NCBI GenBank assembly: GCA_016717165.1
Contig: JADKGA010000002.1
Location: forward strand, 1,812,600-1,876,599
Direction of reading: 5' to 3'
DNA: 64,000 nt
Origin: Candidatus Lutibacillus vidarii
Lineage (GTDB): Bacteria; Actinomycetota; Actinomycetes; Actinomycetales; Dermatophilaceae
Part shown: piece by piece, positions 1 to 9,005 of the stretch
Layout: each line of letters starts with the position of its first letter
Numbering within the stretch: position 1 is the stretch's first letter
The notes under the pieces: model-generated
What the model saw: the letters and a program-made list of their open reading frames with translations, nothing else
Databases searched by the model: none
What the model was told of the DNA's origin: nothing
Made by a program: the position numbers and the translations under genes

Positions 1-153
1 CACCCGGGCGTGGGCCTGCGAGCCGGCGATATCGTCCAGCGCCAGGCGCCAGTCGAAGCTGGTGCTCTTCGACAGCGCCGCCAGGGCGTCGGCCGGCCCA
101 CCGGAGAATCGGCCACCCCACAGACTCACGGTGGCAGGGCTCGGATCGGTCAC
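1..153 (-). CDS. argH: argininosuccinate lyase, N-terminal fragment
   Basis: ArgH splits argininosuccinate into arginine and fumarate, the last step of arginine synthesis. Only the first 51 residues are inside the window; the gene runs off the left edge. The start is GTG at 153, overlapping the argR stop as GTGA. The visible N-terminus has the family hallmarks LWGGRFSGGPADAL near residue 11 and a following SKSTSFDWRLAL stretch. Its place directly behind argR, without argG between, is unusual. Identification is firm despite the short length. Confidence 0.9.
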   Translation of the reverse strand, partial: MTDPSPATVSLWGGRFSGGPADALAALSKSTSFDWRLALDDIAGSQAHARV

Positions 154-662
154 GGTTCATCCTCTCCCGAGTCGGGAGCCGACTCTGCCTCGACGAGCCC
201 GGCGTCACCGAGCAGCGTTCCCACGAGCGCGGTGGCCCGGTCCGCGTCGCGGGCGACGACGAGGATCGTGTCGTCACCGGCCACACTGCCCAGGACGCCG
301 TCGAGCCGGGCCTGGTCGAGCGCCGACGCGAGATAGTGCGCCGCTCCGGGTGGGGTCCGCAGCACGACGAGATGCCCCGACGAGTCGGCCCCGACGAGCA
401 GCTCGCGCAGGGTCCGGGTGAGCCGCCGTGCCGCATCCGGTTGGCTGGCCCCCGTCGCCCCGGCGGACGGCAGCGCGTATGCCGCAACACCGTCGGTGCG
501 GACCTTGACCGCCCCGAGGTCGAGCAGGTCCCGGGACAAGGTGGCCTGGGTGACCACCACGCCGCGGGCGTCGAGCAGCTCGGCCAGGTGGGCCTGGGAG
601 TGGACCGGCTGGGCGTCGATGAGCTCGGCGATCAGCCGGTGCCGCGCCGACCGGGTGGACAT
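150..662 (-). CDS. argR: arginine repressor ArgR
   Basis: ArgR is the arginine-responsive hexameric repressor of arginine genes. The 170-residue protein has the winged helix-turn-helix domain (about residues 5-70, with HLAELLDARGVVVTQATLSRDL) and the C-terminal arginine-binding and oligomerisation domain (about 85-155, with the GDDTILVVARD core). ATG at 662 follows the argD stop by 4 bases, and its stop overlaps the argH GTG. It is co-transcribed with the genes it controls and should act at the box upstream of argC. The length is normal for the family. Confidence 0.95.
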   Translation of the reverse strand: MSTRSARHRLIAELIDAQPVHSQAHLAELLDARGVVVTQATLSRDLLDLGAVKVRTDGVAAYALPSAGATGASQPDAARRLTRTLRELLVGADSSGHLVVLRTPPGAAHYLASALDQARLDGVLGSVAGDDTILVVARDADRATALVGTLLGDAGLVEAESAPDSGEDEP

Positions 663-666
663 CAGC

Positions 667-1886
667 TCACCGACCGGCGGCCGCGTCGAGCAGCCCCGGC
701 AGCGCCGCGACGAAGGTGTCGAGCTCATGGGCCTCGATGACCAGCGGGGGCGCGAGGCGCAAGGCGTCGGGCGCGACCGCGTTGACGATGAAGCCGGCCT
801 GCCGGGCCAGCGCCATGACCTGCGCCGCGACCGGCTCGGCCAGGACGACGGCGCGGAGCAGCCCCTCGCCACGGACCCCAGCGACCATCGGGTGGCGCAG
901 CGCGAAGATCCCGTGCGCGAGGTGCTCGCCCATCTCGCGGGCGTGCTCGAGCAGGCCATCCGCCTCGATCGTCGCCACGACGGCCAGACCCGCCGCGCAG
1001 GCGAGCGGGTTGCCCCCGAAGGTGCTGCCGTGCTGACCAGCGGTGAGCAGCCCCGTCGCGGTCGGTCCGAAGGTGACCAGCGCCCCGATCGGCACGCCCC
1101 CGGCGAGTCCCTTGGCCAGGGTGATCGCGTCCGGGACGACCCCGCGGGCCTGGTAGGCGAACCACCGTCCGGTGCGGCCCATGCCGCTCTGGATCTCGTC
1201 GAGGATGAGCAGCGCCCCTGCCGCCGTGGTCAGCTCGCGCGCCAGGGCAAGGTATGCCGGTGTGCTCGGGACGACCCCGCCCTCGCCCTGGACCGGTTCG
1301 AGCAGCACCGCGGCGAGATCCTCGCCCACCGCGGCGACGGCCTCCCGCAGGGCGTCCTCGTCGTTGAAGGGCACATGGACGACCCGGCCGATGAGCGGCT
1401 CGAAGGGCTCGCGGTAGGCAGCCTTCCAGGTCAGCGCCAGGGCCCCGGTGGAGCGGCCGTGGAAGGCCCCCTCGGCGGCGATGACCGTGCCGCGGCCGGT
1501 GCGCCGGGACAGCTTGACCGCCGCCTCGATGGCCTCGGTACCCGAGTTGGCGAAGAAGACCCCGGACCCCGCCGGAGCACCCGCGACCCGCAGCAGCGCC
1601 TCCGCAAGCTCGACCTGGGGCGTGGTGGTGAAGAAGTTCGAGACGTGGACGAGCTGGGCGGTCTGCCTGGTCACCGCGTCGACGAGGGCCGGGTGGCCGT
1701 GTCCGAGGGTGTTGACCGCGATGCCGGCGAGCAGGTCGAGATACCGCTTCCCGTCGACGTCTTCGACGTAGCACCCCTGACCGTGCGAGAGCACGGTCTG
1801 CGGGACGCCGAAGAGCGGGATGAGCGAGGCGGCATACCGGCCCAGCCAGTGCGCCGTGTGGGAGGTGGGGGCGCGCCGTCGGTCAT
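667..1886 (-). CDS. argD: acetylornithine aminotransferase (5' frameshift)
   Basis: PLP enzyme that makes N-acetylornithine from the semialdehyde and glutamate. The PLP lysine lies in TLAKGLAGG, the substrate region includes LDEIQSGMGRTG, and GTEAIEAAVKL binds the cofactor phosphate. ATG at 1886 overlaps the argB stop (ATGA) and gives MTDGAP, but the rest of the protein, beginning TSHTAHWLGRYAASL, is one frame away. Adding one base to the G5 run at 1867-1871 restores a continuous reading frame, and there is no good alternative start in the downstream frame. Probably an intact gene with a base missing from the sequence. Confidence 0.9.
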
Positions 1887-2815
1887 GCCCACACCTCCCC
1901 TGCGGGGTCGGGCAGGACCATGGTGCCGATCCCCTCGTCGGTGAAGACCTCGAGCAGCAGCGAGTGGGCGGCCCGGCCGTCGATGACGTGCGCCTGGGGC
2001 ACGCCTTGCTCGACGGCCCGGATGCAGGCCTCGAGCTTGGGCACCATCCCCGAGTCGACCGTTTCGAGGAGCCGGCGCGCCTCGGTGAGGACGATCTGGG
2101 AGAGCAGCGAGTCGCGGTTGGGCCACTGCCCGTAGATGCCCTCGACGTCGGTGAGGACGACCAGCTTGCGGGCCCCCAAAGCAACGGCAAGCGCCGCAGC
2201 AGCAGTGTCGGCGTTGACATTGAGCACCTGGCCGGGCTCGTCGACGTCCGGGGCCACCGTGGAGACCACCGGGATCCGACCGGCCGCGATGAGGTCGAGG
2301 ACCGCAGCGGGGTTGACGCCGACGACGTCTCCGACCAGACCGAGGTCGACCTCCTCCCCGTCGACGACGGTGCCGCGCCGGCGGGCTTCGAAGAGGTGCG
2401 CATCCTCGCCGGACAGGCCCACGGCGAGCGGTCCGTGCTGGTTGAGCAGGCCGACCAGCTCGCGCTGCACCTGGCCGGTCAGGACCATCCGGACGACCTC
2501 CATGACCTCCGGGGTGGTGACCCGCAGGCCGCCCTTGAACTCGCTGGTCAGGCCGAGCCGGCCGAGCATCGCGGCGATCTGTGGCCCGCCGCCGTGGACG
2601 ACGACGGGGTGGAGGCCGGCATGCCGGAGGAAGGCGACATCCTGGGCGAAGGCGCCCTTGAGCCGGGCGTCGACCATGGCGTTGCCGCCGTACTTGACGA
2701 CGACGAGGGCGCCGCGGAAGCGCTCGAGCCACGGCAGAGCCTCGACGAGGGTGGCGGCCTTGCCCGCAGCAACGCGGACGGCGGCCGCGTCGATGATGCG
2801 GCGGGTGGCACTCAT
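1883..2815 (-). CDS. argB: acetylglutamate kinase
   Basis: Phosphorylates N-acetylglutamate, the committed step of the acetylated arginine route. The 310-residue amino-acid kinase fold shows the glycine-rich phosphate loops KYGGNAM (about residue 41) and VVHGGGPQI (about 72), and the C-terminal LTDVEGIYG and GMVPKLEAC segments near the nucleotide and arginine sites. The latter is typical of arginine-inhibited enzymes, so feedback control is likely. ATG at 2815 overlaps the argJ stop, and its own stop overlaps the argD start, so the three genes are translationally coupled. Confidence 0.97.
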   Translation of the reverse strand: MSATRRIIDAAAVRVAAGKAATLVEALPWLERFRGALVVVKYGGNAMVDARLKGAFAQDVAFLRHAGLHPVVVHGGGPQIAAMLGRLGLTSEFKGGLRVTTPEVMEVVRMVLTGQVQRELVGLLNQHGPLAVGLSGEDAHLFEARRRGTVVDGEEVDLGLVGDVVGVNPAAVLDLIAAGRIPVVSTVAPDVDEPGQVLNVNADTAAAALAVALGARKLVVLTDVEGIYGQWPNRDSLLSQIVLTEARRLLETVDSGMVPKLEACIRAVEQGVPQAHVIDGRAAHSLLLEVFTDEGIGTMVLPDPAGEVWA

Positions 2816-3978
2816 GAGCTGTAGGCCGAGTTCTCGTGGACGTAGTCGTGGGTGAGGTCGTTGGTCCAGATCGTCGCGCTGTCCACGCCGGCGTGGAGGT
2901 CGACGACGATGTGGACGTGGCGGCGGCTGAGGTCGACGCGGGACCGGTCGTCTCCGGTCGCGCCGGCCCGGCATACGGTGACGCCGTTGATCGCGACGTC
3001 GATGTCCTCGGGCTCGAAGCGCGCCGTCGTCGTCCCGATCGCCGCGAGGATCCGGCCCCAGTTGGGGTCGTTGCCGAAGATGGCGCACTTGACGAGGTTG
3101 TTGCGGGCGATGGCCCGGCCGACCTCGAGCGCCTCGCGGACCGAGGCCGCCCCACGGACGTCGACCTCGACCTCGTGGTGGGCCCCCTCGGCGTCGGTGA
3201 TGAGCTGGCGGGCCAGGCTCGCGCACACGCTGGTCAGCGCGGCGGTGAGCTCCGCGACGCTGACCCCGATGCCGGAGGCTCCTGAGGCCAAGGCGACGAC
3301 GGTGTCATTGGTCGACTGGCAGCCGTCGGAGTCGATCCGGTCGAAGGTCAACGCGGTGGCCCGGCGGAGCGCGTCGTCGAGGACGGGCGCCGAGACGGCG
3401 GCGTCGGTGGTGAGGACGACGAGCATCGTCGCCAGTGCGGGGGCGAGCATCCCGGCGCCCTTGGCGATCCCCGCCACCGACCAACCGGTCCCGTCGGCGG
3501 CGGCCAGCTTCGGCACCGAGTCGGTTGTCATGATCGCGCGGGCGGCGGCGGGCAGCCCGTCAGCGGACAGGGCCGCCGCGGCAGCGTCCACCCCGGGGAG
3601 CAGCTGCTGCATCGGCAGCCGTTCGCCGATCAGCCCGGTCGAGCAGACGACGACATCGCCGGCTCCGACCCCGAGCACCGCCGCGACCTTCTCCGCGGTG
3701 TGGTGGGTGTCGACGAAGCCCCGGCTGCCGGTGCACGCGTTGGCGCCACCGGAGTTGAGGATCACCGCATCGGCCCGGCCGTCGGAGACCACCTGGCGGG
3801 ACCACTGGACCGGTGCGGCCTGGACCCGGTTGGAGGTGAAGACGGCCGCGACATGATGGTGCGGCCCGTCGTTGACGAGCAAGGCGAGGTCGGGGGCGCC
3901 CGAGGACTTGATGCCGGCGGCGACCCCGGCGGCCCGGAAGCCCTTCGGCAGGCTGACGACAGGCGTCGGTCCGGTCAC
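2812..3978 (-). CDS. argJ: bifunctional ornithine acetyltransferase / N-acetylglutamate synthase
   Basis: ArgJ recycles the acetyl group from acetylornithine to glutamate. It is made as a 388-residue precursor that cleaves itself before a threonine; here that site is Thr184 in the motif MLAPALATML. An earlier conserved segment IMTTDSVPK (about 149-157) and the C-terminal CAIFGNDPNWGR are also present. GTG at 3978 overlaps the argC stop (GTGA). Presence of ArgJ shows the cyclic pathway. Whether it is mono- or bifunctional cannot be told from sequence. Confidence 0.97.
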   Translation of the reverse strand: MTGPTPVVSLPKGFRAAGVAAGIKSSGAPDLALLVNDGPHHHVAAVFTSNRVQAAPVQWSRQVVSDGRADAVILNSGGANACTGSRGFVDTHHTAEKVAAVLGVGAGDVVVCSTGLIGERLPMQQLLPGVDAAAAALSADGLPAAARAIMTTDSVPKLAAADGTGWSVAGIAKGAGMLAPALATMLVVLTTDAAVSAPVLDDALRRATALTFDRIDSDGCQSTNDTVVALASGASGIGVSVAELTAALTSVCASLARQLITDAEGAHHEVEVDVRGAASVREALEVGRAIARNNLVKCAIFGNDPNWGRILAAIGTTTARFEPEDIDVAINGVTVCRAGATGDDRSRVDLSRRHVHIVVDLHAGVDSATIWTNDLTHDYVHENSAYSS

Positions 3979-5018
3979 GGTGCCACCCCCACGGCGGTCA
4001 GGCCCCGGGTCTCGGGCAGACCCAGGGCGAGGTTGGCGCACTGGACCGCGGCGCCGGCGGTTCCCTTGGTCAGGTTGTCCAGGACGGCCGTGACGACGAC
4101 TCGACCGGCGCGCTGGTCCACGGCGAGCTGGAGGTGGACCGCGTTGCTGCCGAGGACGTCCCCGGTCCTGGGCCACTGGCCGTCGGGGAGCACGTGGACG
4201 AAGGCCTCCTCGGCATACGTCCGCTCGTAGGCCTCGCGGACGGCGCCCGGGTCGGCTCCGGGGCGAAGGCGCGCCGTGCACGTCGCGAGGATCCCGCGGG
4301 CCATCGGGGTCAGGGTGGGGGTGAAGGACACGGTGACCTGCTCTCCCGCCGCCGCGGTGAGGTTCTGCTCGATCTCCGGGGTATGCCGGTGCACGCCGCC
4401 GACACCATAGGGCGACATCGAGCCCATGACCTCGGCGCCGAGGAGATGCGCCTTGAGCCCCTTGCCGGCGCCGGAGGTGCCGCTCGCGGCGACGACGACG
4501 ACATCGCTGGGCTCGAGCAGCCCAGCGGCGAAGCCGGGGGCCAGGGCGAGCGAGACGGTCGTGGGATAGCACCCGGGCACCGCGATCCGCGTGCAGCCCG
4601 CGAGGGCGCCGCGGCCCCGGCGTCCGTCGGCGTCGACGAGCTCGGGCAGGCCGTAGGCCCACGCTCCCGCGTACGGGGTGTCGTAGAAGGCGGCCCAAGC
4701 CTGCTCGTCGCGGAGCCGGAAGTCGGCGCCGCAGTCGATGACGACGACGCGGTCGGGCAGCTCGGTCGCGATCGCGGCCGACGCGCCGTGCGGCAGGGCG
4801 AGGAAGACGACGTCGTGCCGGGCCAGCTCGGCCGGGTCGGTCGACTCCAGCAGCCGGTCCGCGAAGGGGGTCAGATGCGGATGGATCCGGCCGAGCCGCT
4901 CCCCGGCCTTAGTCTCGGCGGCGAGGGTGCCGATGGTCAGGTCGGGGTGCCCGGCGAGCAGCCGGACGATCTCACCTCCGGCATACCCGCTGGCGCCCGC
5001 CACGGCCGCGCTGATCAC
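3975..5018 (-). CDS. argC: N-acetyl-gamma-glutamyl-phosphate reductase
   Basis: NADPH-dependent reductase of the third arginine step. The 347-residue protein begins with the Rossmann motif AGASGYAGGEIVRLL and carries the catalytic cysteine Cys150 in PGCYPTT, followed by SGTSGAGKG. GTG at 5018 has a GGAGG ribosome site 4 bases upstream (5023-5027), which decides the start. It is the first gene of the leftward arg operon; the ArgR-box-like sequence lies just upstream. Confidence 0.96.
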   Translation of the reverse strand: MISAAVAGASGYAGGEIVRLLAGHPDLTIGTLAAETKAGERLGRIHPHLTPFADRLLESTDPAELARHDVVFLALPHGASAAIATELPDRVVVIDCGADFRLRDEQAWAAFYDTPYAGAWAYGLPELVDADGRRGRGALAGCTRIAVPGCYPTTVSLALAPGFAAGLLEPSDVVVVAASGTSGAGKGLKAHLLGAEVMGSMSPYGVGGVHRHTPEIEQNLTAAAGEQVTVSFTPTLTPMARGILATCTARLRPGADPGAVREAYERTYAEEAFVHVLPDGQWPRTGDVLGSNAVHLQLAVDQRAGRVVVTAVLDNLTKGTAGAAVQCANLALGLPETRGLTAVGVAP

Positions 5019-5035
5019 TGGACCTCCTCGAGTCC

Positions 5036-5065
5036 GTATGAATATACATCCCGACGCATACTATG
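5036..5065 (-). promoter_or_regulatory. putative ArgR operator (ARG box) and argC promoter
   Basis: An AT-rich 30-bp patch in very GC-rich surroundings between argC and pheT. It contains TATGAATATACAT and, after a CCCGACG spacer, CATACTATG. The first half matches the TGAATWWWW core of bacterial ARG boxes; the second is a weaker half. It lies 18 bp upstream of the argC GTG, where an argC promoter would be, and argR sits downstream in the same operon. Operator identity is inferred. Confidence 0.5.
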
Positions 5066-5096
5066 TGGGAGCGGTGGAGACGTGGGCTGCGCCTCG

Positions 5097-7664
5097 TCAG
5101 CGTTGGACCGCCCCCACCAGCTCGGCCGCGCGGGCGACCGCGGCGTCCCGGAAGCCGTTGACCTCCTCGGTCGTCAAGGTCCGGTCCGGCGCGCGGAAGG
5201 TCAGCCGGTACGCCAGGGACTTGCGCCCGGGGCCGACCTGGTCACCGACGTAGACGTCGAACAGCGAGACAACCTCCAGCTGCGGGCCGGCGCCTTCGCG
5301 GATGGCCGCCTCGACGGCCGCGGCTGGCACCGAGGCGTCGACGACCAGCGCGATATCCGACAACGCGGCGGGATGGGTCGAGAAGGGCGTCGCCTGCGGT
5401 GAGCCCGCGCTCGCCGTCGTCAGGACGTCGACGTCGAGCTCGGCGGCGCAGCACCGGGCCGGCAGGCCGAGGCGCTGGAGGACGGCGGGGTGGAGCTCAC
5501 CGGCATACCCGACGGTCGTCCCGTCGGCGAGGGTGAGCCGAGCACACCGGCCGGGGTGCCACGGCGCGAGGTCGACCGGGCCGACCTCCAGGTCCAGGCC
5601 GAGGGCGCGGCCGGCGGCGAGGGCGGACTCGACGAGGTCGGACCACGCGACAGGTCGTCCCTCGCCCCACCACCCGCGCGGCGCGACCGATCCGGTGGCG
5701 AGCAGGGCCACGTGCCGAGGCTGGGGCGGGACGGCCGAGAGGAGCCCGGCCACCTCGGCATCGCCGGGACGTGAGGCCACCGAGGGCAGCGGCGCGCGGC
5801 GGACCCCCTCGCCGGGCAGGGTGACCAGGCCGAGCTCCATGAGGGCGAGGTCGCGCTGGCCGCGGGAGACATTGCGGCGAAGCGCGTCGACGAGAGTCGC
5901 CAGGACCGAGGTCCGCATGAAGGGGGCCTCGTCCGAGAGCGGGTTCGCCAGGCGCAGCGCGTGTCGCCGTTCGTCGTCGGTGGCCAGGCCGAGGTCGTCC
6001 GCGCTGCTCAGCCCGGTGAAGGGGTAGGTGAGCACCTCGACATACCCCCGGGCGGCGAGGGTGTCCGCGAGCAGGCGACGGACCCGCTGGCCGTGGGTCA
6101 GCCCGGTGCCGGCACCGGTCGGGGTGGGCAGGACCGAGGGGATCGTGTCGTAGCCGGCGATCCGGGCGACCTCCTCGGCGTAGTCCGGCCCGTCGACAAG
6201 GTCCGGCCGCCACGAGGGCGGAGTGACGGTGACCACGTCGGCGTCGCCCTCGTGGCCCTCGACCGTGCAGCCAAGGTCGGTGAGGGTCCGCACGACCTGG
6301 TCGCGTGGGTAGCTCACCCCGACGATGCGCCCGGGTTCGTCCAGCGCCAGCTCGTATGACGCCCGTGGCGCCGGCTCGAAGTCCCCGTCGATCCCGGCGT
6401 CGGTCACGCCGGCGTCGGCGACCCCGCCGCCATAGGTGACGAGGAGCTCGACGGCGAGGTCGGCGGCGGCGGCCGTGACGAGGGGGTCGACGCCGCGCTC
6501 GAAGCGCTTGCTCGCCTCGGTGATGAGCTTGTGCCGACGTGAGCTGCGGGCGATGGTCACCGGGTCGAAGTGGGCGGCCTCGATGAGGACCGTGGTCGTG
6601 GTCGCGGTGACCTCCGATGTCGCCCCGCCCATGACCCCGGCGATGGCGAGGGGGAGCTCGCCGGCGTCGGTGATGAGGAGGTCCTCAGGGTCCAGTGGCC
6701 GGTCGACGTCGTCGAGGGTGGTGAGCCGCTCCCCAGGCCGGGCGCGCCGGACGACGATCGGCCCGCGCAGGGAGTCGGCGTCGAAGGCGTGCAGCGGCTG
6801 GCCCAGAGCGAGCATGACGTAGTTCGTCACATCGACGGCAAGGGAGATCGGCCGCATCCCCATCTGGGTCAGCCGGCGCTGCATCCACCTCGGGCTCGGC
6901 GCGTTCGGGTCGATCCCCCGGACCATGCGGGCGACATACCGGTCGCAGCCGGGGACCGAGGCGATGGGGGTGGCGTCGTCGAGCCGGACCGGGAAGCCGC
7001 CATCGGTGGGTGGCGGGGTGGCGCGCAGGCCGGGGTCGCGGTAGGCGTCGACGGGCGAGCCGGTGGCGTGCCAGTACTCCCGGGCGATGCCGCGCAGCGA
7101 GAAGCAGTAGCCGCGGTCCGGGGTGACATTGACCTCGAGGACCTCCTCGCCCAGCCCGAGCAGGGCGATCGCGTCGTCGCCGGGGGTCAGCGCCGCGGCG
7201 ACCTCCGCCCCGAGGTAGCGCTGCAGGACGATGATCCCGGTGTGGTCCTCACCGATACCGAGCTCGTCCTCGGCGCAGATCATCCCGTTGGAGACATGGC
7301 CGTAGGTCGTGCGGGCCGCGATGGCGAAGCCGCCCGGCAGGACCGCCCCAGGGAGGACGACGACGACGAGGTCGCCGACCTCGAAGTTGTGGGCGCCGCA
7401 GACAATCTCCTGGTGCTTGCCCTCGGTGGCCATCTGGCCGTGCGGTCCGACGTCGACGGTGCACCACCGGATCGTCTTGCCGTTCTTCTGCGGCTCGTCG
7501 ACGCAGCTCAGCACCCGGCCGACGACGAGCGGGCCAGTGATATCCCCGCCGTGAAGATCCTCCTCCTCGAGCCCGACGGCGACGAGGGAGGCGGCGACGT
7601 CGAGGCCGGTCGCACCGGGGGCCAGGTCGACATACTCGGCCAGCCAGGTCAGAGGCGCGCGCAC
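5097..7664 (-). CDS. pheT: phenylalanyl-tRNA synthetase beta subunit
   Basis: Beta chain of the (alpha-beta)2 enzyme that charges tRNA-Phe; it contributes tRNA binding and editing. The 855 residues contain the N-terminal tRNA-binding OB domain (about 40-150, with CGAHNFEVGDLV), the B3/B4 editing domain (about 215-400), the B5 domain and a C-terminal ferredoxin-like anticodon-binding domain ending near DRTLTTEEVNGFRDA. GTG at 7664 lies 1 base after the pheS stop. Length is standard. Confidence 0.97.
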   Translation of the reverse strand: MRAPLTWLAEYVDLAPGATGLDVAASLVAVGLEEEDLHGGDITGPLVVGRVLSCVDEPQKNGKTIRWCTVDVGPHGQMATEGKHQEIVCGAHNFEVGDLVVVVLPGAVLPGGFAIAARTTYGHVSNGMICAEDELGIGEDHTGIIVLQRYLGAEVAAALTPGDDAIALLGLGEEVLEVNVTPDRGYCFSLRGIAREYWHATGSPVDAYRDPGLRATPPPTDGGFPVRLDDATPIASVPGCDRYVARMVRGIDPNAPSPRWMQRRLTQMGMRPISLAVDVTNYVMLALGQPLHAFDADSLRGPIVVRRARPGERLTTLDDVDRPLDPEDLLITDAGELPLAIAGVMGGATSEVTATTTTVLIEAAHFDPVTIARSSRRHKLITEASKRFERGVDPLVTAAAADLAVELLVTYGGGVADAGVTDAGIDGDFEPAPRASYELALDEPGRIVGVSYPRDQVVRTLTDLGCTVEGHEGDADVVTVTPPSWRPDLVDGPDYAEEVARIAGYDTIPSVLPTPTGAGTGLTHGQRVRRLLADTLAARGYVEVLTYPFTGLSSADDLGLATDDERRHALRLANPLSDEAPFMRTSVLATLVDALRRNVSRGQRDLALMELGLVTLPGEGVRRAPLPSVASRPGDAEVAGLLSAVPPQPRHVALLATGSVAPRGWWGEGRPVAWSDLVESALAAGRALGLDLEVGPVDLAPWHPGRCARLTLADGTTVGYAGELHPAVLQRLGLPARCCAAELDVDVLTTASAGSPQATPFSTHPAALSDIALVVDASVPAAAVEAAIREGAGPQLEVVSLFDVYVGDQVGPGRKSLAYRLTFRAPDRTLTTEEVNGFRDAAVARAAELVGAVQR

Positions 7665-7665
7665 G

Positions 7666-8745
7666 TCAGAGCTCCAATCCGAACTGCGACGAGAAGCGCA
7701 CGTCCCCGTCGATCATGTCGTACATCGTCCCCACGCCATGGCGCAGCATGAGCGTCCGTTCGATGCCGAGGCCGAAGGCGAATCCGGTATAGACATCCGG
7801 GTCGATCCCGCAGGCCGTGAGGACTTTTCGGTTGACCATTCCGGAACCACCGAGCTCGATCCACCCGGAACCACCGCAGACCCGGCACTCACCGAGGGCG
7901 GCCCTGCCATTGCAGGCGAAGCAGGAGCAGTCGATCTCCGCGCTCGGTTCGGTGAACGGGAAGTATGACGGCCGCAGCCGGGTCCGCATGTCCGGTCCGA
8001 AGAGCGCGCGGACGAAGGCGTCGAGGGTGCCCTTGAGGTGCGCCATGGTGATGCCCTTGTCGACTGCGAGGGCCTCGACCTGGTGGAAGACCGGGGTGTG
8101 GGTGGCGTCGAGGTCGTCGGTGCGGAAGGTCTTGCCGGGGCAGACGACGTAGATCGGCGGCTCGCGGTGGAGCATCGTCCGTGCCTGCACCGGGGAGGTG
8201 TGGGTCCGCAGGACCAGGTGCGAGTCGGGCGGCTCGACGAAGAAGGTGTCCTGCATCTGCCGGGCCGGGTGGTCCGGACCAATGTTCAACGCGTCGAAGT
8301 TGAGCCACTCGGCCTCGACCTCGGGACCCTCGGCGACCTCCCAACCCATCGCGACGAAGACGTCGGCGACCCGTTCCGAGATCAGCTCGAGCGGGTGCCG
8401 GGCCCCGAGCGGACGACGCCCGACCGGCACGGTGACATCGACCGCCTCCTCGACGAGGATCCGGGCGTCGCGCTCGGCCTCGAGCACCTCGGTCCGGGCG
8501 GCGAGCGCCGACGCGGCCGCTGCCTTCGCGGCACCGATGCGGGCGCCCGCGGCGGCCCGCTCCGGACCGGGCAGGCTGCCGATCGCGCGGTTCGCCCCGG
8601 CGAGCGGGCTCTTGACGTCGACATGGGCCAGGCGCGCGGCCTTGAGCTCGGCCAGCGTGCCCGCGGCCGCGAAGGCCTGCTCGGCAGCGGCGACGAGGGC
8701 GTCCAGGCCCTCCTGGGACAGGTCGGTGGGGTCGGGCTGGGTCAT
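7666..8745 (-). CDS. pheS: phenylalanyl-tRNA synthetase alpha subunit
   Basis: Catalytic alpha chain that activates phenylalanine. An N-terminal coiled coil (about 1-95) precedes the class II core, with motif 2 around GKTFRTDDLDATHTPVFHQ and motif 3 in GFAFGLGIERTLML. A cysteine cluster CSCFACNG...CRVCGG forms the zinc-ribbon insert seen in many actinobacterial PheS proteins. ATG at 8745 is preferred because GGAAG at 8754-8758 is 8 bases upstream; another ATG at 8751 is too close to it. It heads the pheST operon. Confidence 0.96.
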   Translation of the reverse strand: MTQPDPTDLSQEGLDALVAAAEQAFAAAGTLAELKAARLAHVDVKSPLAGANRAIGSLPGPERAAAGARIGAAKAAAASALAARTEVLEAERDARILVEEAVDVTVPVGRRPLGARHPLELISERVADVFVAMGWEVAEGPEVEAEWLNFDALNIGPDHPARQMQDTFFVEPPDSHLVLRTHTSPVQARTMLHREPPIYVVCPGKTFRTDDLDATHTPVFHQVEALAVDKGITMAHLKGTLDAFVRALFGPDMRTRLRPSYFPFTEPSAEIDCSCFACNGRAALGECRVCGGSGWIELGGSGMVNRKVLTACGIDPDVYTGFAFGLGIERTLMLRHGVGTMYDMIDGDVRFSSQFGLEL

Positions 8746-8806
8746 CGACATGGCTTCCACTTCGGTCTCGTATGCCGGTCCACGCTCCGGTGGCGGCCGG
8801 CGACTG

Positions 8807-8812
8807 AGTCTA
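8807..8812 (-). promoter_or_regulatory. candidate -10 element for pheST
   Basis: TAGACT on the minus strand fits the actinobacterial TANNNT -10 pattern and would give a leader of about 55 bases before pheS. No convincing -35 is visible. The same hexamer precedes hisD, which adds some support. I found no T-box or leader peptide between here and pheS. Confidence 0.35.
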
Positions 8813-9005
8813 GGGGCGGGGACTGCGCCGTCGGGCGTGAGACCGCGTGGTGGTCGTGAGATCAGGCCTCGCGCGTCGGCGCGGAGCTGCCGTCAGGACC
8901 GGTCGAGGACACCCGACGGCCCGCTAAATCGCCGCCGCGGCCCGGAGGCCGGCGTCTGCAGCGGGGCGGAGGTCACGCAGCCATCATGCCAGACCGGTGC
9001 GGGGG

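Noticed and set aside
8761..9005. T-box or attenuator controlling pheST
   Set aside because: No specifier hairpin, T-box sequence, leader peptide or U-rich terminator could be made out in the 245-bp upstream region.
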